Shown here piece by piece: positions 26,539 to 36,026 of a stretch of 43,537 nucleotides of DNA. The notes below the pieces were generated by a model. That model did no database searches. It saw only the letters and a list, made by a program, of their open reading frames with translations, and was not told the origin of the DNA. Each line of letters starts with the position of its first letter. The stretch's first letter is position 1. The position numbers and the translations under genes are program-made. This DNA comes from Candidatus Colicola equi. Its GTDB lineage: Bacteria > Bacteroidota > Bacteroidia > Bacteroidales > Paludibacteraceae. The DNA lies in NCBI GenBank assembly GCA_018066175.1, contig JAGHRV010000003.1, forward strand, positions 1 to 43,537. Reading direction: 5' to 3'.

Positions 26539-27534
26539 TTGGCCCTCTCCGGAGGAGTAGATTCTACTGCTGCAGCATTATTACTGCAGGAGCAAGGGTA
26601 TCATTTAATCGGTTGTACATTTAAAACGCGCTATTCGTCTCCCGCCTCCTTAGACGCAGCGGTTCAGTTGGCTGCTCAATTGGGTATAGAGCATCATGTC
26701 TTTGATTATAGCGACCGGTTTGAAGACGTTATCATTCGGTATTTCCGCGATGAATATATGTGCGGTCGTACCCCCAATCCATGTGTGCTATGTAATCAGA
26801 AAATTAAGTTCGGAGCCTTGCTTGCCGAAGCCGATCGGCTACATTGCGATAAAGTGGCAACCGGACATTATGCGCAAGTCATAGATGGACAACTATTGCG
26901 TGCCAAAGATGAACATAAGGACCAAACATATTTCCTATGGCGTTTGGATGAACAGCAACTCAGTAGAGTAGTGTTCCCATTGGGAAATATGACCAAGCCG
27001 GAAGTGCGAGCATACTTGGCTCAAAAAGGATATACCGCATTGTCCCAATCCGGAGAAAGTCAGGATATATGCTTCATAAAGGACGATTACCGCTCTTTCC
27101 TGCAACTTGCTTCTAATCCCGGCAAGTATATTCTATCTAATCGTCTTGCGGAACTTAATAATCTGTCGCCTAAGCAGACTAATCGTCTTGCTCATAACGG
27201 TTTTGCGCATTATACCATTGGTCAGCGCAAAGGTCTCGGCGTTGCTTTAGGCGAACCGGCTTTTGTCACCCATATAAATGCTGATACCAACGAAGTTACG
27301 TTGGGCATACATGATGAACTCTATACCACAGAGGTTCCTCTGCGCGATATCGTCTTCCGTGGTGACCCGGCACAGCCCATTATGGCACAGATTCGCTATC
27401 GTAGTTTGCCGCAAGAGGCGGTACTGAAGAATGCCATAGTGCAATTTAAAAACCCTGTCTGGGCTGTTACTCCCGGACAGAGTTGTGTCTTCTACCAAGC
27501 CAATCGTTTGGTTGGTGGAGGTATCATCGTGTAA
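26539..27534 (+). CDS. mnmA: tRNA-uridine 2-sulfurtransferase MnmA, start codon unclear
   Basis: Encodes about 331 residues of MnmA, which thiolates the wobble uridine of Lys, Glu and Gln tRNAs. The PP-loop is ALSGGVDSTAAALLL, the first catalytic cysteine is in NPCVLCNQKIKFGALL, the second in SGESQDICFI, with ATGHYAQV, KDQTYFLW and HYTIGQRKGLGVA also present. The TTG at 26539 would give MALSGG and delete the hydrophobic strand that normally precedes the loop. The codons before it in frame read ILLALSGG, and the next stop is at 26509, with no ATG, GTG or TTG between that fits. A non-standard start (ATA at 26515 or 26533) or a sequence error is possible. The stop abuts that of convergent gmk. 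Confidence 0.92.
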   Translation: MALSGGVDSTAAALLLQEQGYHLIGCTFKTRYSSPASLDAAVQLAAQLGIEHHVFDYSDRFEDVIIRYFRDEYMCGRTPNPCVLCNQKIKFGALLAEADRLHCDKVATGHYAQVIDGQLLRAKDEHKDQTYFLWRLDEQQLSRVVFPLGNMTKPEVRAYLAQKGYTALSQSGESQDICFIKDDYRSFLQLASNPGKYILSNRLAELNNLSPKQTNRLAHNGFAHYTIGQRKGLGVALGEPAFVTHINADTNEVTLGIHDELYTTEVPLRDIVFRGDPAQPIMAQIRYRSLPQEAVLKNAIVQFKNPVWAVTPGQSCVFYQANRLVGGGIIV

Positions 27535-28092
27535 TTACTTACTCAAGAAAGCCGTTACTTGTTCAATTAACTCGGCTTTGGCTTTGGTTAAATCGTCGTT
27601 CACAATCGTAATGTCGAATTGTGGGCGATCTTCCATCTCCAGTGCTGCCTTTGCTACACGTTCGTTGATCTTTTCTTCACTATCCGTTCCGCGTCCAATA
27701 AGACGTTTGCGCAGTTCATCTACTGATGGAGGAGCCACAAAAATACTGAGAGCTCGGTCTCCAAAGTACTTCTTGAGGTTAATGCCGCCTTTCACATCTA
27801 CATCAAAAACCACGTGATGTCCTTGCTTCTCAATACGTTCTATTTCGCTCTTTAGCGTACCATAATACGTGCCGGTATATACATTTTCATACTCCACAAA
27901 CTCATCGTTCTTAACGCGTTGCAAAAACTCTTCATTGGTGATAAAATAGTACTCACAACCATGTGTCTCTTGACCGCGAGGAGCACGGGTGGTGCATGAT
28001 ACAGAGAACTCCAAATCAGTTCGCTGACTTAATAGGTAATTCACTAAGGTCGATTTGCCCGACCCCGAAGGCGCTGAGAAAATAAGTATCAT
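27535..28092 (-). CDS. gmk: guanylate kinase
   Basis: Encodes 185 residues of guanylate kinase, which converts GMP to GDP with ATP. The P-loop is FSAPSGSGKSTLV, the GMP-binding block is SVSCTTRAPRGQETHGCEYYF, and FDVDVKGGINLKKYF and RLIGRGTDSEEKINERV follow. Length is normal. It begins 3 bases after the purine permease, so both are transcribed together, linking guanine or hypoxanthine uptake to nucleotide supply. Its stop codon lies immediately next to that of mnmA on the other strand, with no spacer for a terminator. Confidence 0.97.
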   Translation of the reverse strand: MILIFSAPSGSGKSTLVNYLLSQRTDLEFSVSCTTRAPRGQETHGCEYYFITNEEFLQRVKNDEFVEYENVYTGTYYGTLKSEIERIEKQGHHVVFDVDVKGGINLKKYFGDRALSIFVAPPSVDELRKRLIGRGTDSEEKINERVAKAALEMEDRPQFDITIVNDDLTKAKAELIEQVTAFLSK

Positions 28093-28095
28093 AGC

Positions 28096-29391
28096 TTATA
28101 AAATAAACTTAATGGATAGAATCAATGTCAATATAATCAATCCCCAACCAACTTTCTTAAATCCGTAAGAGAGGATATTAATCGTGGTGTAACTAATCAG
28201 TCCCAATATAATGCCGTTAGCAATGGAGAAAGTGAAAGGAATGGCCAACATCGTAACTAATCCCGGAATGTATTCCGAAGGATTAGTGAAGTCCAACAAC
28301 CGTATTCCTTCTACCATAGCAATGCCCACTAAAAACATTGCCGGACCTATCGCTGCCGCAGGAATAGATAGGAAAAGGGGCGCCAAAAAGAGACTCAGCA
28401 ACAGCATAAATGCTATGACTACCGATGTCAAGCCTGTGCGACCGCCGGACTGAATACCGGATGACGACTCTACATACGAACCTACTGTACTGGTGCCAAT
28501 AATGGAACCACAAACCGTGGCGATGGAGTCGCATAACAAGGCCTTGTCAAAGTCCTTACGAGGCACTTTTCCAATCTTGCGACTTAGCGTCAGCAGCGTT
28601 CCTATGGTGTCAAACATATCCATGCTGAGCAATGTAATTACAACGACTAGCATATCTATACTCAGCACTTTATCCCATTCAAATTGACAAAAAACAGGAG
28701 TCAAGGAAGGAGGGGCGGACATTATTCCATTCAAATGAGTGATACCCATAGGAATACCAATAATGGTAGTAATCAATATACCTATCAACAATGCTCCTTT
28801 GACTTTCTTTACAATCAGCGCAGCCATCACCATCAAACCTATTATAGCCAATAACGGACTACCATGTGTGATATCTCCCAAGGCTATGAAGGTACCGGGA
28901 TGGTTAACTATTACGCCGGCGTTTTTGAGACCTAAGAACGCAATAAAACAGCCAATGCCCACACCAATACCTATCTTGATACTTTCAGGGATGATATTCA
29001 CAATCCATGTGCGCACACCGGTTACTGAGAAGATAACAAACAACACACCTTCAATCAGCACGCCTGTTAGCGCGAATTGCCACGTGTAACCCATGCTCAA
29101 ACAAACCGTGTAGGCAAAGAAAGCATTGGCTCCCATGGATGGCGCTTGTGCAAAGGGTAGGCGAGCAACAAAAGCGCATAGTAACGTTCCTACCACAGCG
29201 GCTAAAGCGGTGGCGGTAAAAGCTGCACCCGAATCCATGCCTGTCAAGGATAGCATATTGGGGTTAACAACTAGGATATACGCCATCGTTATGAACGTGG
29301 TTATTCCAGCCACAACCTCGGTGGTTACTTTATGTTTAGAAGGATCAAATCCAACCGCCTTACAACATAGTTCTTTGATGGATGTCTTCAT
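28096..29391 (-). CDS. AzgA/PbuG-type purine permease
   Basis: Encodes a 431-residue inner-membrane transporter with about 12 to 14 membrane segments, of the AzgA branch of NCS2-like nucleobase transporters (adenine, guanine or hypoxanthine uptake with protons). Family blocks: ITTFITMAYILVVNPNML, PFAQAPSMGANAFFAYTV, IPESIKIGIGVGIGCFIAFLGL, DMFDTIGTLLTLS, SIATVCGSIIGTSTVGSYVESSSGI. It is followed by gmk after 3 bases, which favours a guanine-type substrate (inference). It has a promoter that interlocks with the divergent holA promoter. Confidence 0.93.
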   Translation of the reverse strand: MKTSIKELCCKAVGFDPSKHKVTTEVVAGITTFITMAYILVVNPNMLSLTGMDSGAAFTATALAAVVGTLLCAFVARLPFAQAPSMGANAFFAYTVCLSMGYTWQFALTGVLIEGVLFVIFSVTGVRTWIVNIIPESIKIGIGVGIGCFIAFLGLKNAGVIVNHPGTFIALGDITHGSPLLAIIGLMVMAALIVKKVKGALLIGILITTIIGIPMGITHLNGIMSAPPSLTPVFCQFEWDKVLSIDMLVVVITLLSMDMFDTIGTLLTLSRKIGKVPRKDFDKALLCDSIATVCGSIIGTSTVGSYVESSSGIQSGGRTGLTSVVIAFMLLLSLFLAPLFLSIPAAAIGPAMFLVGIAMVEGIRLLDFTNPSEYIPGLVTMLAIPFTFSIANGIILGLISYTTINILSYGFKKVGWGLIILTLILSIKFIL

Positions 29392-29410
29392 GGATTGTCT
29401 TAATTTGCTG

Positions 29411-29441
29411 CAAAGTTACACTTTTTTTTGCATATAACAAA
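29411..29441 (-). promoter_or_regulatory. Bacteroidota promoter for permease-gmk
   Basis: Minus strand: TTTG at 29441-29438, 19-base spacer, TAACTTTG at 29418-29411. It overlaps the divergent holA promoter. Confidence 0.82.
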
Positions 29442-29458
29442 ATTTTTTTGTACCTTTG
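29427..29458 (+). promoter_or_regulatory. Bacteroidota promoter for holA operon
   Basis: TTTG at 29427-29430 (TTTGCATAT), 20-base spacer, TACCTTTG at 29451-29458. The transcript should start within about 5 bases of the ATG at 29469. Confidence 0.88.
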
Positions 29459-29468
29459 TGCCCGAATT

Positions 29469-30485
29469 ATGAAATACGAAGAACTCATTAAGCAATTTCA
29501 GTCGGATCAGTACCCTCCGGTGTTGCTCTTATGTGGAGAGGAATCTTATTACATAGACCAAGCCTCTGAATACATCGAGCAACATGCCTTAGATGAGATG
29601 GCGCGTGAATTTGACCAAATTGTCGTGTATGGTAAAGACCTGCCCGGTGCGGACATCGCTTCTGTGATTGGGCAGGCGCGAGGATTTGCTATGATGGGGG
29701 GACGAAAAGTAATTATCGTTAAGGAGGCACAGACCATCAAGAAATGGGATGCCTTGGCGCTCTACTTGGATAACCCTCAACCATCGTCTATCGTGGTCAT
29801 TTGCTATAAGTACGGCAATCCCGACAAGAGACTTAATGTGTGGAAGAATTTAGAAAAGAAGGGCGGTGTAATTATGCAATCCGACCGCCTTCGCGACTAT
29901 CAAGTGGCAGGATGGATAACAAATTACCTATCCCAAAACAACCTGCAAGCCGACCCGAAGGTGGCGCAGTTATTGGCGGATTATTTGGGTAATGACCTGA
30001 CGGCTATCGTGGGGGCAATGCGCAAACTCATTGATGGACGGCCCGAAGGAAATAACAAGATTGATGCCGCATTAGTGGAACGCAATGTAGGTATATCCAA
30101 AGACTTTAATGTCTTTGAATTGCAGGATGCCCTTATCCGTGGTGATGTGCTCAAAGCTAATCGAATAACATCCTATTTTGCTAGTAGCAAGGACCATCCG
30201 ATGGTGAAAGAATTAGGCGTTTTATTTGGCTTCTTCCAAAACCTGATGCTCTACCACTACCTGCCGGATAAGTCCGAACGAGCTGTATCGGCGGCATTAG
30301 GCATCAACCCGTTCTTCGTCAAGGACTTTGCGGCAGCTGCTAAGCGCTATAATGCCATGAAGACCTTCCGCATCATTGGGTACTTCCGCGAAACAGATGC
30401 GCGACTAAAAGGAATAAACAACCCCTCTGCCAAGGATGATGATCTTTGGAAAGAACTCATATTTAAAATTCTACATCCATGTTAG
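29469..30485 (+). CDS. holA: DNA polymerase III delta subunit
   Basis: Encodes 338 residues of HolA, the subunit of the clamp loader that opens the sliding clamp. Blocks seen: YPPVLLLCGEESYYIDQASEYI, YGKDLPGADIASVIGQARGFAMMGGRKVIIVKEAQ, LADYLGNDLTAIVGAMRKLI, and the helical C-terminal domain NVFELQDALIRGDVLKANRI. ATG at 29469 is taken because the promoter's -7 element ends 11 bases upstream; longer forms would start inside the promoter. Its end overlaps the following lipid kinase gene by 7 bases. Confidence 0.93.
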   Translation: MKYEELIKQFQSDQYPPVLLLCGEESYYIDQASEYIEQHALDEMAREFDQIVVYGKDLPGADIASVIGQARGFAMMGGRKVIIVKEAQTIKKWDALALYLDNPQPSSIVVICYKYGNPDKRLNVWKNLEKKGGVIMQSDRLRDYQVAGWITNYLSQNNLQADPKVAQLLADYLGNDLTAIVGAMRKLIDGRPEGNNKIDAALVERNVGISKDFNVFELQDALIRGDVLKANRITSYFASSKDHPMVKELGVLFGFFQNLMLYHYLPDKSERAVSAALGINPFFVKDFAAAAKRYNAMKTFRIIGYFRETDARLKGINNPSAKDDDLWKELIFKILHPC

Positions 30486-31450
30486 CAATTATTATCAACC
30501 CTAAGTCCGGTAAGAAAGCGATGCGCGCCCAGCGTATATACCTTTGGAAATTACTGCGTGCACGTCATCAGCCGTTTACCTATAGAGTAACCAAATATGC
30601 TAATCACGCGTTGGAATTAGCTCGTGAACTAGTGGAGAAAGGCTACGACCAGATTTTAGTATTAGGTGGTGATGGCACGCTCAGTGAAGCTATCAACGGT
30701 ATTATGCGTGCTAATATAACGCCGGAACAACGCAGTAAAATTCAGTTCGGACTCATGCCAAGAGGCACTGGTAATGACTTTGCTCGGTTCTGGGGACTCA
30801 ATAAACACTTCAAACGGTCGTTGCAACTCTTCTTTGATGGTAAGGTACAACCTATCGACGTAGGCTGCCTTACTTATTGGCGTAATGGAGTGGAGCATCA
30901 TCGCTATTTCATCAATTCAATAGGTTTTGGTATTGATTCGCTCACCAATGTTTATGGGCAGCAACTCAAGTATTACTTAGGTTCCCATCACATCAATTAT
31001 ACATTAGGTTTCTTCATCGCACTCATTAAACTCAAAGACCAATTGATGCAGTTATTCGTGGATGGTAAACCTTTCATTAAGGGCAAGATGTTCCATCTCA
31101 ATATAGCTAATGGTCCGTATAATGGTGGAGGTATGAAGCAGAATGCCGATGCCGATCCGCGCGATGGCATCCTACATGGTATGTTTTTGGAACGTCCTAC
31201 GTTATGGCAGATATGCTCCGGCTTCAGTAACCTCTTCAATGGCGGCTTGTATAAACTGCCATTTGTGCATCCCTTCTCCGGCAAGGATTTCATCGTCCGT
31301 ACTAGGGAGCATACGTTGCTTGAGGCGGATGGCATCCAGTTGGACTTTATGGGTGACTTTGAAATCAATTGCATCCATAATGCCCTTAACATGATTGTTC
31401 CTAAGTATTGCGAACCCGGTAAGGAAATCCATGATTTCCCCAAAAAATAA
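30479..31450 (+). CDS. diacylglycerol/lipid kinase family protein
   Basis: Encodes 323 residues of the DagK/YegS family, which phosphorylates diacylglycerol or related lipids at the membrane. It shows IIINPKSGKKAMRAQ at the start, the nucleotide-binding ILVLGGDGTLSEAINGIM, LMPRGTGNDFARFWGL, and the C-terminal IANGPYNGGGMKQNADADPRDGIL and LEADGIQ blocks. The substrate could be diacylglycerol or a sphingolipid base, since Bacteroidales make sphingolipids (inference). The 7-base overlap with holA indicates one operon. Confidence 0.91.
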   Translation: MLAIIINPKSGKKAMRAQRIYLWKLLRARHQPFTYRVTKYANHALELARELVEKGYDQILVLGGDGTLSEAINGIMRANITPEQRSKIQFGLMPRGTGNDFARFWGLNKHFKRSLQLFFDGKVQPIDVGCLTYWRNGVEHHRYFINSIGFGIDSLTNVYGQQLKYYLGSHHINYTLGFFIALIKLKDQLMQLFVDGKPFIKGKMFHLNIANGPYNGGGMKQNADADPRDGILHGMFLERPTLWQICSGFSNLFNGGLYKLPFVHPFSGKDFIVRTREHTLLEADGIQLDFMGDFEINCIHNALNMIVPKYCEPGKEIHDFPKK

Positions 31451-31465
31451 TTAACGTTAGATAGT

Positions 31466-32665
31466 ATGTTTATTACTCTTTTATCTCTCTTTTTAGCTCT
31501 TGATACAGTCTCTGTTGATACTGTTGCTCAAGATACGGTAGGTTTTCAGTTTACCACCGTTGATAGTATTGCTATCACCCCTGTTAAGGATCAACATCGT
31601 TCCGGCACTTGCTGGGCATTCTCTACTTTAGGATTCTTTGAGTCCGAAGTGATGCGTCTTAATGAAGGCAAACAAGTTGACTTCAGCGAGATGTATGTGG
31701 TTAATCATACCATGATGGACCGTGCTGAGTACGTGATACGCATGTACGGGGATGTGGAGTTTGCGCCAGGAGGTTCGGCGTATGATGTACTATACTGTAT
31801 GCGTAATTACGGTTTAGTTCCGCAGACCGCCATGCCTGGTATTTTGTATGGCACCACTCCTGCAGATACCTTACCTATGCATAACGAATTAGATGCCATT
31901 GCGAAGGCGTACATCAAGGCGTTGTGCCATAACAAGAAAATATCTCGTCTAACTCCTGTATGGAAGAAAGGATTGCAGGCGGTGTATGACACTTATTTGG
32001 GTCAATGCCCCAGTGAATTTGAAGTGGATAATACGACCTACACGCCTCAATCGTATGTGGCAATGTTAGGACTTAATCCGGATGATTATGTGTCCATTAC
32101 CAGTTTTACGCACCATCCTTTCTATACACGTTTTGCGTTAGAGGTGCCCGATAACTGGCGTATGGACCAGATGTACAATGTGCCATTGCAAGATATGATG
32201 GCCATCATCGATAATGCGATTGCTACGGGTTATACGTTGGCTTGGGGTGCAGATGTAAGTGAAGTAGGGTTCACGCGCAAGGGAATAGGTGTGATGCCTG
32301 ATGCCGACAAAGGAGCAGATTTAACGGGCTCTGATATGGCTCATTGGTTAGGATTGGATGAGAAGGAACGTAAGTCAGAACTCACCAAACGTCCGCTGCC
32401 GGAAATGGAGATTACTCAGGAATTGCGACAGCAGGCTTTTGATAACTGGAGTACGACCGATGATCATGGAATGCAGATTTTTGGAACGGCTAAAGACCAA
32501 AACGGAAAGATGTACTATATGGTAAAGAACTCCTGGGGCACTAAACGCAGCGATTATCAAGGTATTTGGTATATCTCTCGTGCTTTTATGGAGTATAAGA
32601 CAATGGATGTGCTCGTTCATAAGGATGCTATTCCTGCTGATATTCGCACTAAATTAGGCCTATAG
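31466..32665 (+). CDS. C1-type cysteine peptidase, bleomycin hydrolase/aminopeptidase C-like
   Basis: Encodes 399 residues. The catalytic cysteine is in QHRSGTCWAFSTLGFFESE (about residue 50), the histidine in DDHGMQIFG, and the asparagine in YYMVKNSWGTK, the papain-like triad of peptidase family C1B. SEMYVVNHTMMDRAEYVIRM and APGGSAYDV also fit bleomycin hydrolase. The N-terminus MFITLLSLFLALDTVSVD looks like a signal peptide, so this is probably exported, unlike the classical cytosolic enzyme. It lies 15 bases after the lipid kinase gene. The peptide substrate is unknown. Confidence 0.91.
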   Translation: MFITLLSLFLALDTVSVDTVAQDTVGFQFTTVDSIAITPVKDQHRSGTCWAFSTLGFFESEVMRLNEGKQVDFSEMYVVNHTMMDRAEYVIRMYGDVEFAPGGSAYDVLYCMRNYGLVPQTAMPGILYGTTPADTLPMHNELDAIAKAYIKALCHNKKISRLTPVWKKGLQAVYDTYLGQCPSEFEVDNTTYTPQSYVAMLGLNPDDYVSITSFTHHPFYTRFALEVPDNWRMDQMYNVPLQDMMAIIDNAIATGYTLAWGADVSEVGFTRKGIGVMPDADKGADLTGSDMAHWLGLDEKERKSELTKRPLPEMEITQELRQQAFDNWSTTDDHGMQIFGTAKDQNGKMYYMVKNSWGTKRSDYQGIWYISRAFMEYKTMDVLVHKDAIPADIRTKLGL

Positions 32666-32671
32666 ACACCA

Positions 32672-34060
32672 TCAAAACGTCCGTTTCCCTATCCAATCTG
32701 CGTGCTGTGTATAAGCGAAATGTTTGTATGCAGCACGCATTTCTTTGCCTTTAAGCATCGTGGCTTCATCACTCGGATCGCATATCGAACTATGCCAGCC
32801 AAACAGCACATGCATATCGTAAGAATGGGCACAGCCTCCGCCTAAGGCCTTGATTTGAGGCGTTTGGTAGGTGTATTCATAGCACCATTTAGGACCGGCA
32901 TAATGCGTATAAATAGAGTCAATGGGACGGAAGAACATCTGCTCCGACAGCACTCTCTCTAAGCGCCAATCGTATGGCAAATCCAATTCTTTCTTAGACG
33001 GCATATCTACATGCAGCAGATGACTCATCATAGGTGTTAGACTTTTGGGCACATTCACCATAAACAGTCGCGCTTCATTAGCAACATAGCCAATCATCAG
33101 CGGTTTATGACTGCGGCAAACGGCTTTCCACGGCGCTTCCTTGAGCAACGTCCCATCTATCACTGGCGAGAAAGCACAACGTAAATCACCTTGGGACAAG
33201 ACAAGGTCTGCGTGGAACTTATAATTGCGTTTTTGGATACGCTTAGTTGGAATAGTGAGCAGTTGGTCTGCGTGGTTGACAGATAAACCTAAGCCTCGCA
33301 AATAGACCGATGTGCGGTATTGGGCTTCTTCTTTAGTAAGGAAATGCTCGGCGCAGGGCGACATGGCGATGCAACCAGTGTATAAATCGTCTGCCTCAGG
33401 AATAGTCATGATGGCCAAAATGGATGCTGCACCTGCTGATTGACCAAAAAGCGTGATGCGCGTGGTGTCACCTCCAAAAGCAGCAATGTTTTTCTTCACA
33501 AATCGTAACGCCATCAACTGATCGTATAGCCCGCAATTATCTTCAAACTGAGGATTAAGGTAACTCAAATAAAGAAATCCCTCTACATTAAGGCGGTAAT
33601 TAAAGGTCACCACAATGGTTTGGGTCTCTTGGGCAAAAAGAGCCATGTCAAAGTGCATCTCACCATCAGGCATGAGGCCTGCACCACCTGTCGTAAAACC
33701 GCCTCCGTGTATCCATACCATTACAGGAAGTGGGGTGGACGAAATAGACTGTGGCACATAGATATTCATATACAAGGCATCGCGGCTCTGAATAGCCATC
33801 GAGTAGGGACTGTCATGCTGAATCCAATTAGCGCGTCCGTGGTCTGCCCTAAGAATAGTGTCCCACGGTGTAGGTGGTACAGGATGCCGAAAAGCCAACT
33901 CGCCCATAGGGGGAGCAGCATAAGGAATACCTAAGTACTCCGTGCAACCATCTTTATCAATACCGCTGACGCGACCGTATTGAGTGGTTAATGTATCGGC
34001 TAAACATACACTGCTGCAGATACATAATATCCACAGCAGCGTATTCCTGTAATGAGTCAT
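32672..34060 (-). CDS. secreted type B carboxylesterase
   Basis: Encodes 462 residues of an alpha/beta-hydrolase. A signal peptide (LLWILCICSSVCLA) precedes TQYGRVSGI and YLGIPYAAPPMGELAFRHP, the usual N-terminal block. The oxyanion hole is VWIHGGGFTTGG and the nucleophile serine is in LFGQSAGAAS. A catalytic acid may lie in YVANEARLF and the histidine in GGCAHSYDMHVLFGW. The enzyme cleaves carboxyl esters, outside the cytoplasm. It is the last gene of the nuclease-groES-groEL run, 6 bases after groEL, and converges on the cysteine peptidase gene. Confidence 0.9.
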   Translation of the reverse strand: MTHYRNTLLWILCICSSVCLADTLTTQYGRVSGIDKDGCTEYLGIPYAAPPMGELAFRHPVPPTPWDTILRADHGRANWIQHDSPYSMAIQSRDALYMNIYVPQSISSTPLPVMVWIHGGGFTTGGAGLMPDGEMHFDMALFAQETQTIVVTFNYRLNVEGFLYLSYLNPQFEDNCGLYDQLMALRFVKKNIAAFGGDTTRITLFGQSAGAASILAIMTIPEADDLYTGCIAMSPCAEHFLTKEEAQYRTSVYLRGLGLSVNHADQLLTIPTKRIQKRNYKFHADLVLSQGDLRCAFSPVIDGTLLKEAPWKAVCRSHKPLMIGYVANEARLFMVNVPKSLTPMMSHLLHVDMPSKKELDLPYDWRLERVLSEQMFFRPIDSIYTHYAGPKWCYEYTYQTPQIKALGGGCAHSYDMHVLFGWHSSICDPSDEATMLKGKEMRAAYKHFAYTQHADWIGKRTF

Positions 34061-34066
34061 ATTGGC

Positions 34067-35695
34067 TTACATCATGCCTCCCATGCCTGGATTAGGCATT
34101 GCGGGAGCAGGGTTTTCTTCTTTTATATCGGTGATGACACATTCGGTAGTAAGGAACATACCGGCTATGCTGGCGGCGTTCTCTAAGGCTACACGAGCCA
34201 CCTTGGCGGGATCTACTACACCGGCAGCCTTCAGGTTCTCATATTCGTCCTTGCGGGCGTTGTAACCGAAGTCAGCTTTGCCGTTGCGCACTTTATCCAC
34301 TACTACAGCTCCTTCCTTACCGGCGTTCTTAACGATTTGACGCAGAGGCTCCTCGATGGCGCGGCGGATAATCTCAATACCCGTCTGTTCATCGTCATTC
34401 TCGCCCTTCACATCTTTCAATGCTTCTTGTGCGCGGATATAAGCTACGCCACCGCCGGGAACGATTCCTTCTTCGATAGCAGCGCGAGTGGCACTTAAGG
34501 CATCATCTACGCGGTCTTTCTTCTCTTTCATCTCTACTTCGGAAGCAGCGCCTACGTTCAGTTGAGCAACGCCACCGGCGAGTTTTGCCAAACGTTCTTG
34601 CAGTTTCTCCTTGTCGTAAGTTGATTTAGTGGCTACTATCTGAGCTTTGATTTGAGCGATACGGTTGGCTATCTGTTCTTTGTCTCCGGCACCGTTCACA
34701 ATCGTTGTGTTGTCTTTGCTGATTGTTACATTCTCGGCTGTTCCCAGCATATCTAAGGTAGCTTGTTCCAACTTAACACCGGTCTCTTCGCTAATGACGG
34801 TACCTCCGGTCAGGATAGCAATGTCTTGCAGCATCTCTTTGCGACGGTCGCCAAAGCCCGGAGCCTTAACGGCACATATCTTCAGTTGTGCGCGCAGGCG
34901 GTTAACAACTAAGGTGGTGAGTGCTTCACTATCTACATCTTCAGCGATGATGAGTAGGGGACGACCGCTTTGTACGGCTGGTTCCAGAACAGGCAGTAAC
35001 TCCTTGAGGTTGGAAATCTTCTTGTCGTGAATCAGGATATAAGGTTTATCCATTTCGGCTTCCATCGTTTCGGTATTGGTTACGAAGTACGGACTGATAT
35101 ATCCGCGATCGAACTGCATGCCTTGTACTACATCGATGGTGGTGTCCATACCTTTGGCTTCACCAATGGTGATGACACCGTCTTTGCTAACTTTGCGCAT
35201 AGCGTCAGCAATCAGTTTACCTATTTCGGCATCGTTATTAGCAGAAATAGTAGCTACTTGTTCAATCTTATCAAAGTCATTACCTACGACTTCACTTTGG
35301 CTCTTTATGTTAGCTACTACAGCCGCTACAGCCTTGTCTATACCGCGTTTGAGGTCCATAGGATTGGCTCCGGCGGTTACGTTCTTCAGACCTACACCTA
35401 CGATGGCTTGTGCCAAAACGGTAGCGGTGGTGGTACCATCTCCGGCTTGGTCTCCGGTCTTGCTGGCTACTTCCTTTACTAACTGAGCACCTAAGTTCTC
35501 GCGAGCGTCAGGTAACTCAATCTCTTTGGCTACGGTTACGCCGTCTTTGGTGATGTGTGGGGCACCGTATTTCTTGTCAATAATTACATTGCGTCCCTTG
35601 GGACCAAGGGTCACTTTGACTGCGTCAGCCAATTGGTCAACGCCTCTTTTGAGGGCATCTCTTGCCTCAATATTATAAATCAATTCCTTTGCCAT
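34067..35695 (-). CDS. groL: chaperonin GroEL
   Basis: Encodes 542 residues of the 60-kDa chaperonin that folds proteins in an ATP-driven double ring with GroES. The sequence is canonical: [34 protein letters not shown]-type block [32 protein letters not shown], and a C-terminal methionine/glycine tail ending GMGGMM. Length is standard. It follows groES by 12 bases. Confidence 0.99.
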   Translation of the reverse strand: MAKELIYNIEARDALKRGVDQLADAVKVTLGPKGRNVIIDKKYGAPHITKDGVTVAKEIELPDARENLGAQLVKEVASKTGDQAGDGTTTATVLAQAIVGVGLKNVTAGANPMDLKRGIDKAVAAVVANIKSQSEVVGNDFDKIEQVATISANNDAEIGKLIADAMRKVSKDGVITIGEAKGMDTTIDVVQGMQFDRGYISPYFVTNTETMEAEMDKPYILIHDKKISNLKELLPVLEPAVQSGRPLLIIAEDVDSEALTTLVVNRLRAQLKICAVKAPGFGDRRKEMLQDIAILTGGTVISEETGVKLEQATLDMLGTAENVTISKDNTTIVNGAGDKEQIANRIAQIKAQIVATKSTYDKEKLQERLAKLAGGVAQLNVGAASEVEMKEKKDRVDDALSATRAAIEEGIVPGGGVAYIRAQEALKDVKGENDDEQTGIEIIRRAIEEPLRQIVKNAGKEGAVVVDKVRNGKADFGYNARKDEYENLKAAGVVDPAKVARVALENAASIAGMFLTTECVITDIKEENPAPAMPNPGMGGMM

Positions 35696-35707
35696 AATGC
35701 TAAATAG

Positions 35708-35980
35708 TTATTTAATGATTGCCAAAACGTCACTCTGTCTCATAATGAGCAGTTTCTCGTTCTCTACTTCAATTTCTGTACCGGCATATTTGCCATATAA
35801 TACTTGGTCTCCGGCTTTCAGAATCATTTGTTCGTCTTTGGTGCCTTGACCTACAGCCAGTACTTCACCTTTCAGTGGTTTTTCCTTGGCGCTATCAGGA
35901 ATAATGAGTCCAGATGCTGTTTTTGTTTCGGCCGCTACCGGTCTAACCAGTACACGGTCTGCTAATGGAGTAATATTCAT
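35708..35980 (-). CDS. groS: co-chaperonin GroES
   Basis: Encodes 90 residues of the GroEL lid. It shows [13 protein letters not shown], the mobile loop [49 protein letters not shown] and DVLAI. It begins 44 bases after the endonuclease stop. That linker holds a 6-bp tandem repeat and no convincing Bacteroidota promoter or CIRCE element, so either transcription reads through from the nuclease or the promoter is unconventional. Confidence 0.98.
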   Translation of the reverse strand: MNITPLADRVLVRPVAAETKTASGLIIPDSAKEKPLKGEVLAVGQGTKDEQMILKAGDQVLYGKYAGTEIEVENEKLLIMRQSDVLAIIK

Positions 35981-36000
35981 ATCGTATAATTTTAAAATAG

Positions 36001-36026
36001 TTGTCGTTTTCGTTTTCGTTGTCGTT
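36001..36026. repeat. hexamer tandem repeat between nuclease and groES
   Basis: Four 6-bp units of the TTGTCG/TTTTCG type (minus strand CGACAA, CGAAAA, CGAAAA, CGACAA) start directly at the nuclease stop codon (TTA at 36025-36027). Confidence 0.9.

Noticed and set aside
35027..35486. Open frames of 121 to 151 codons antisense to groEL
   Set aside because: Common shadow frames of groEL codon usage with no supporting motif.
35981..36024. CIRCE/HrcA operator before groES
   Set aside because: No TTAGCACTC-type inverted repeat is present; the linker is a hexamer repeat.
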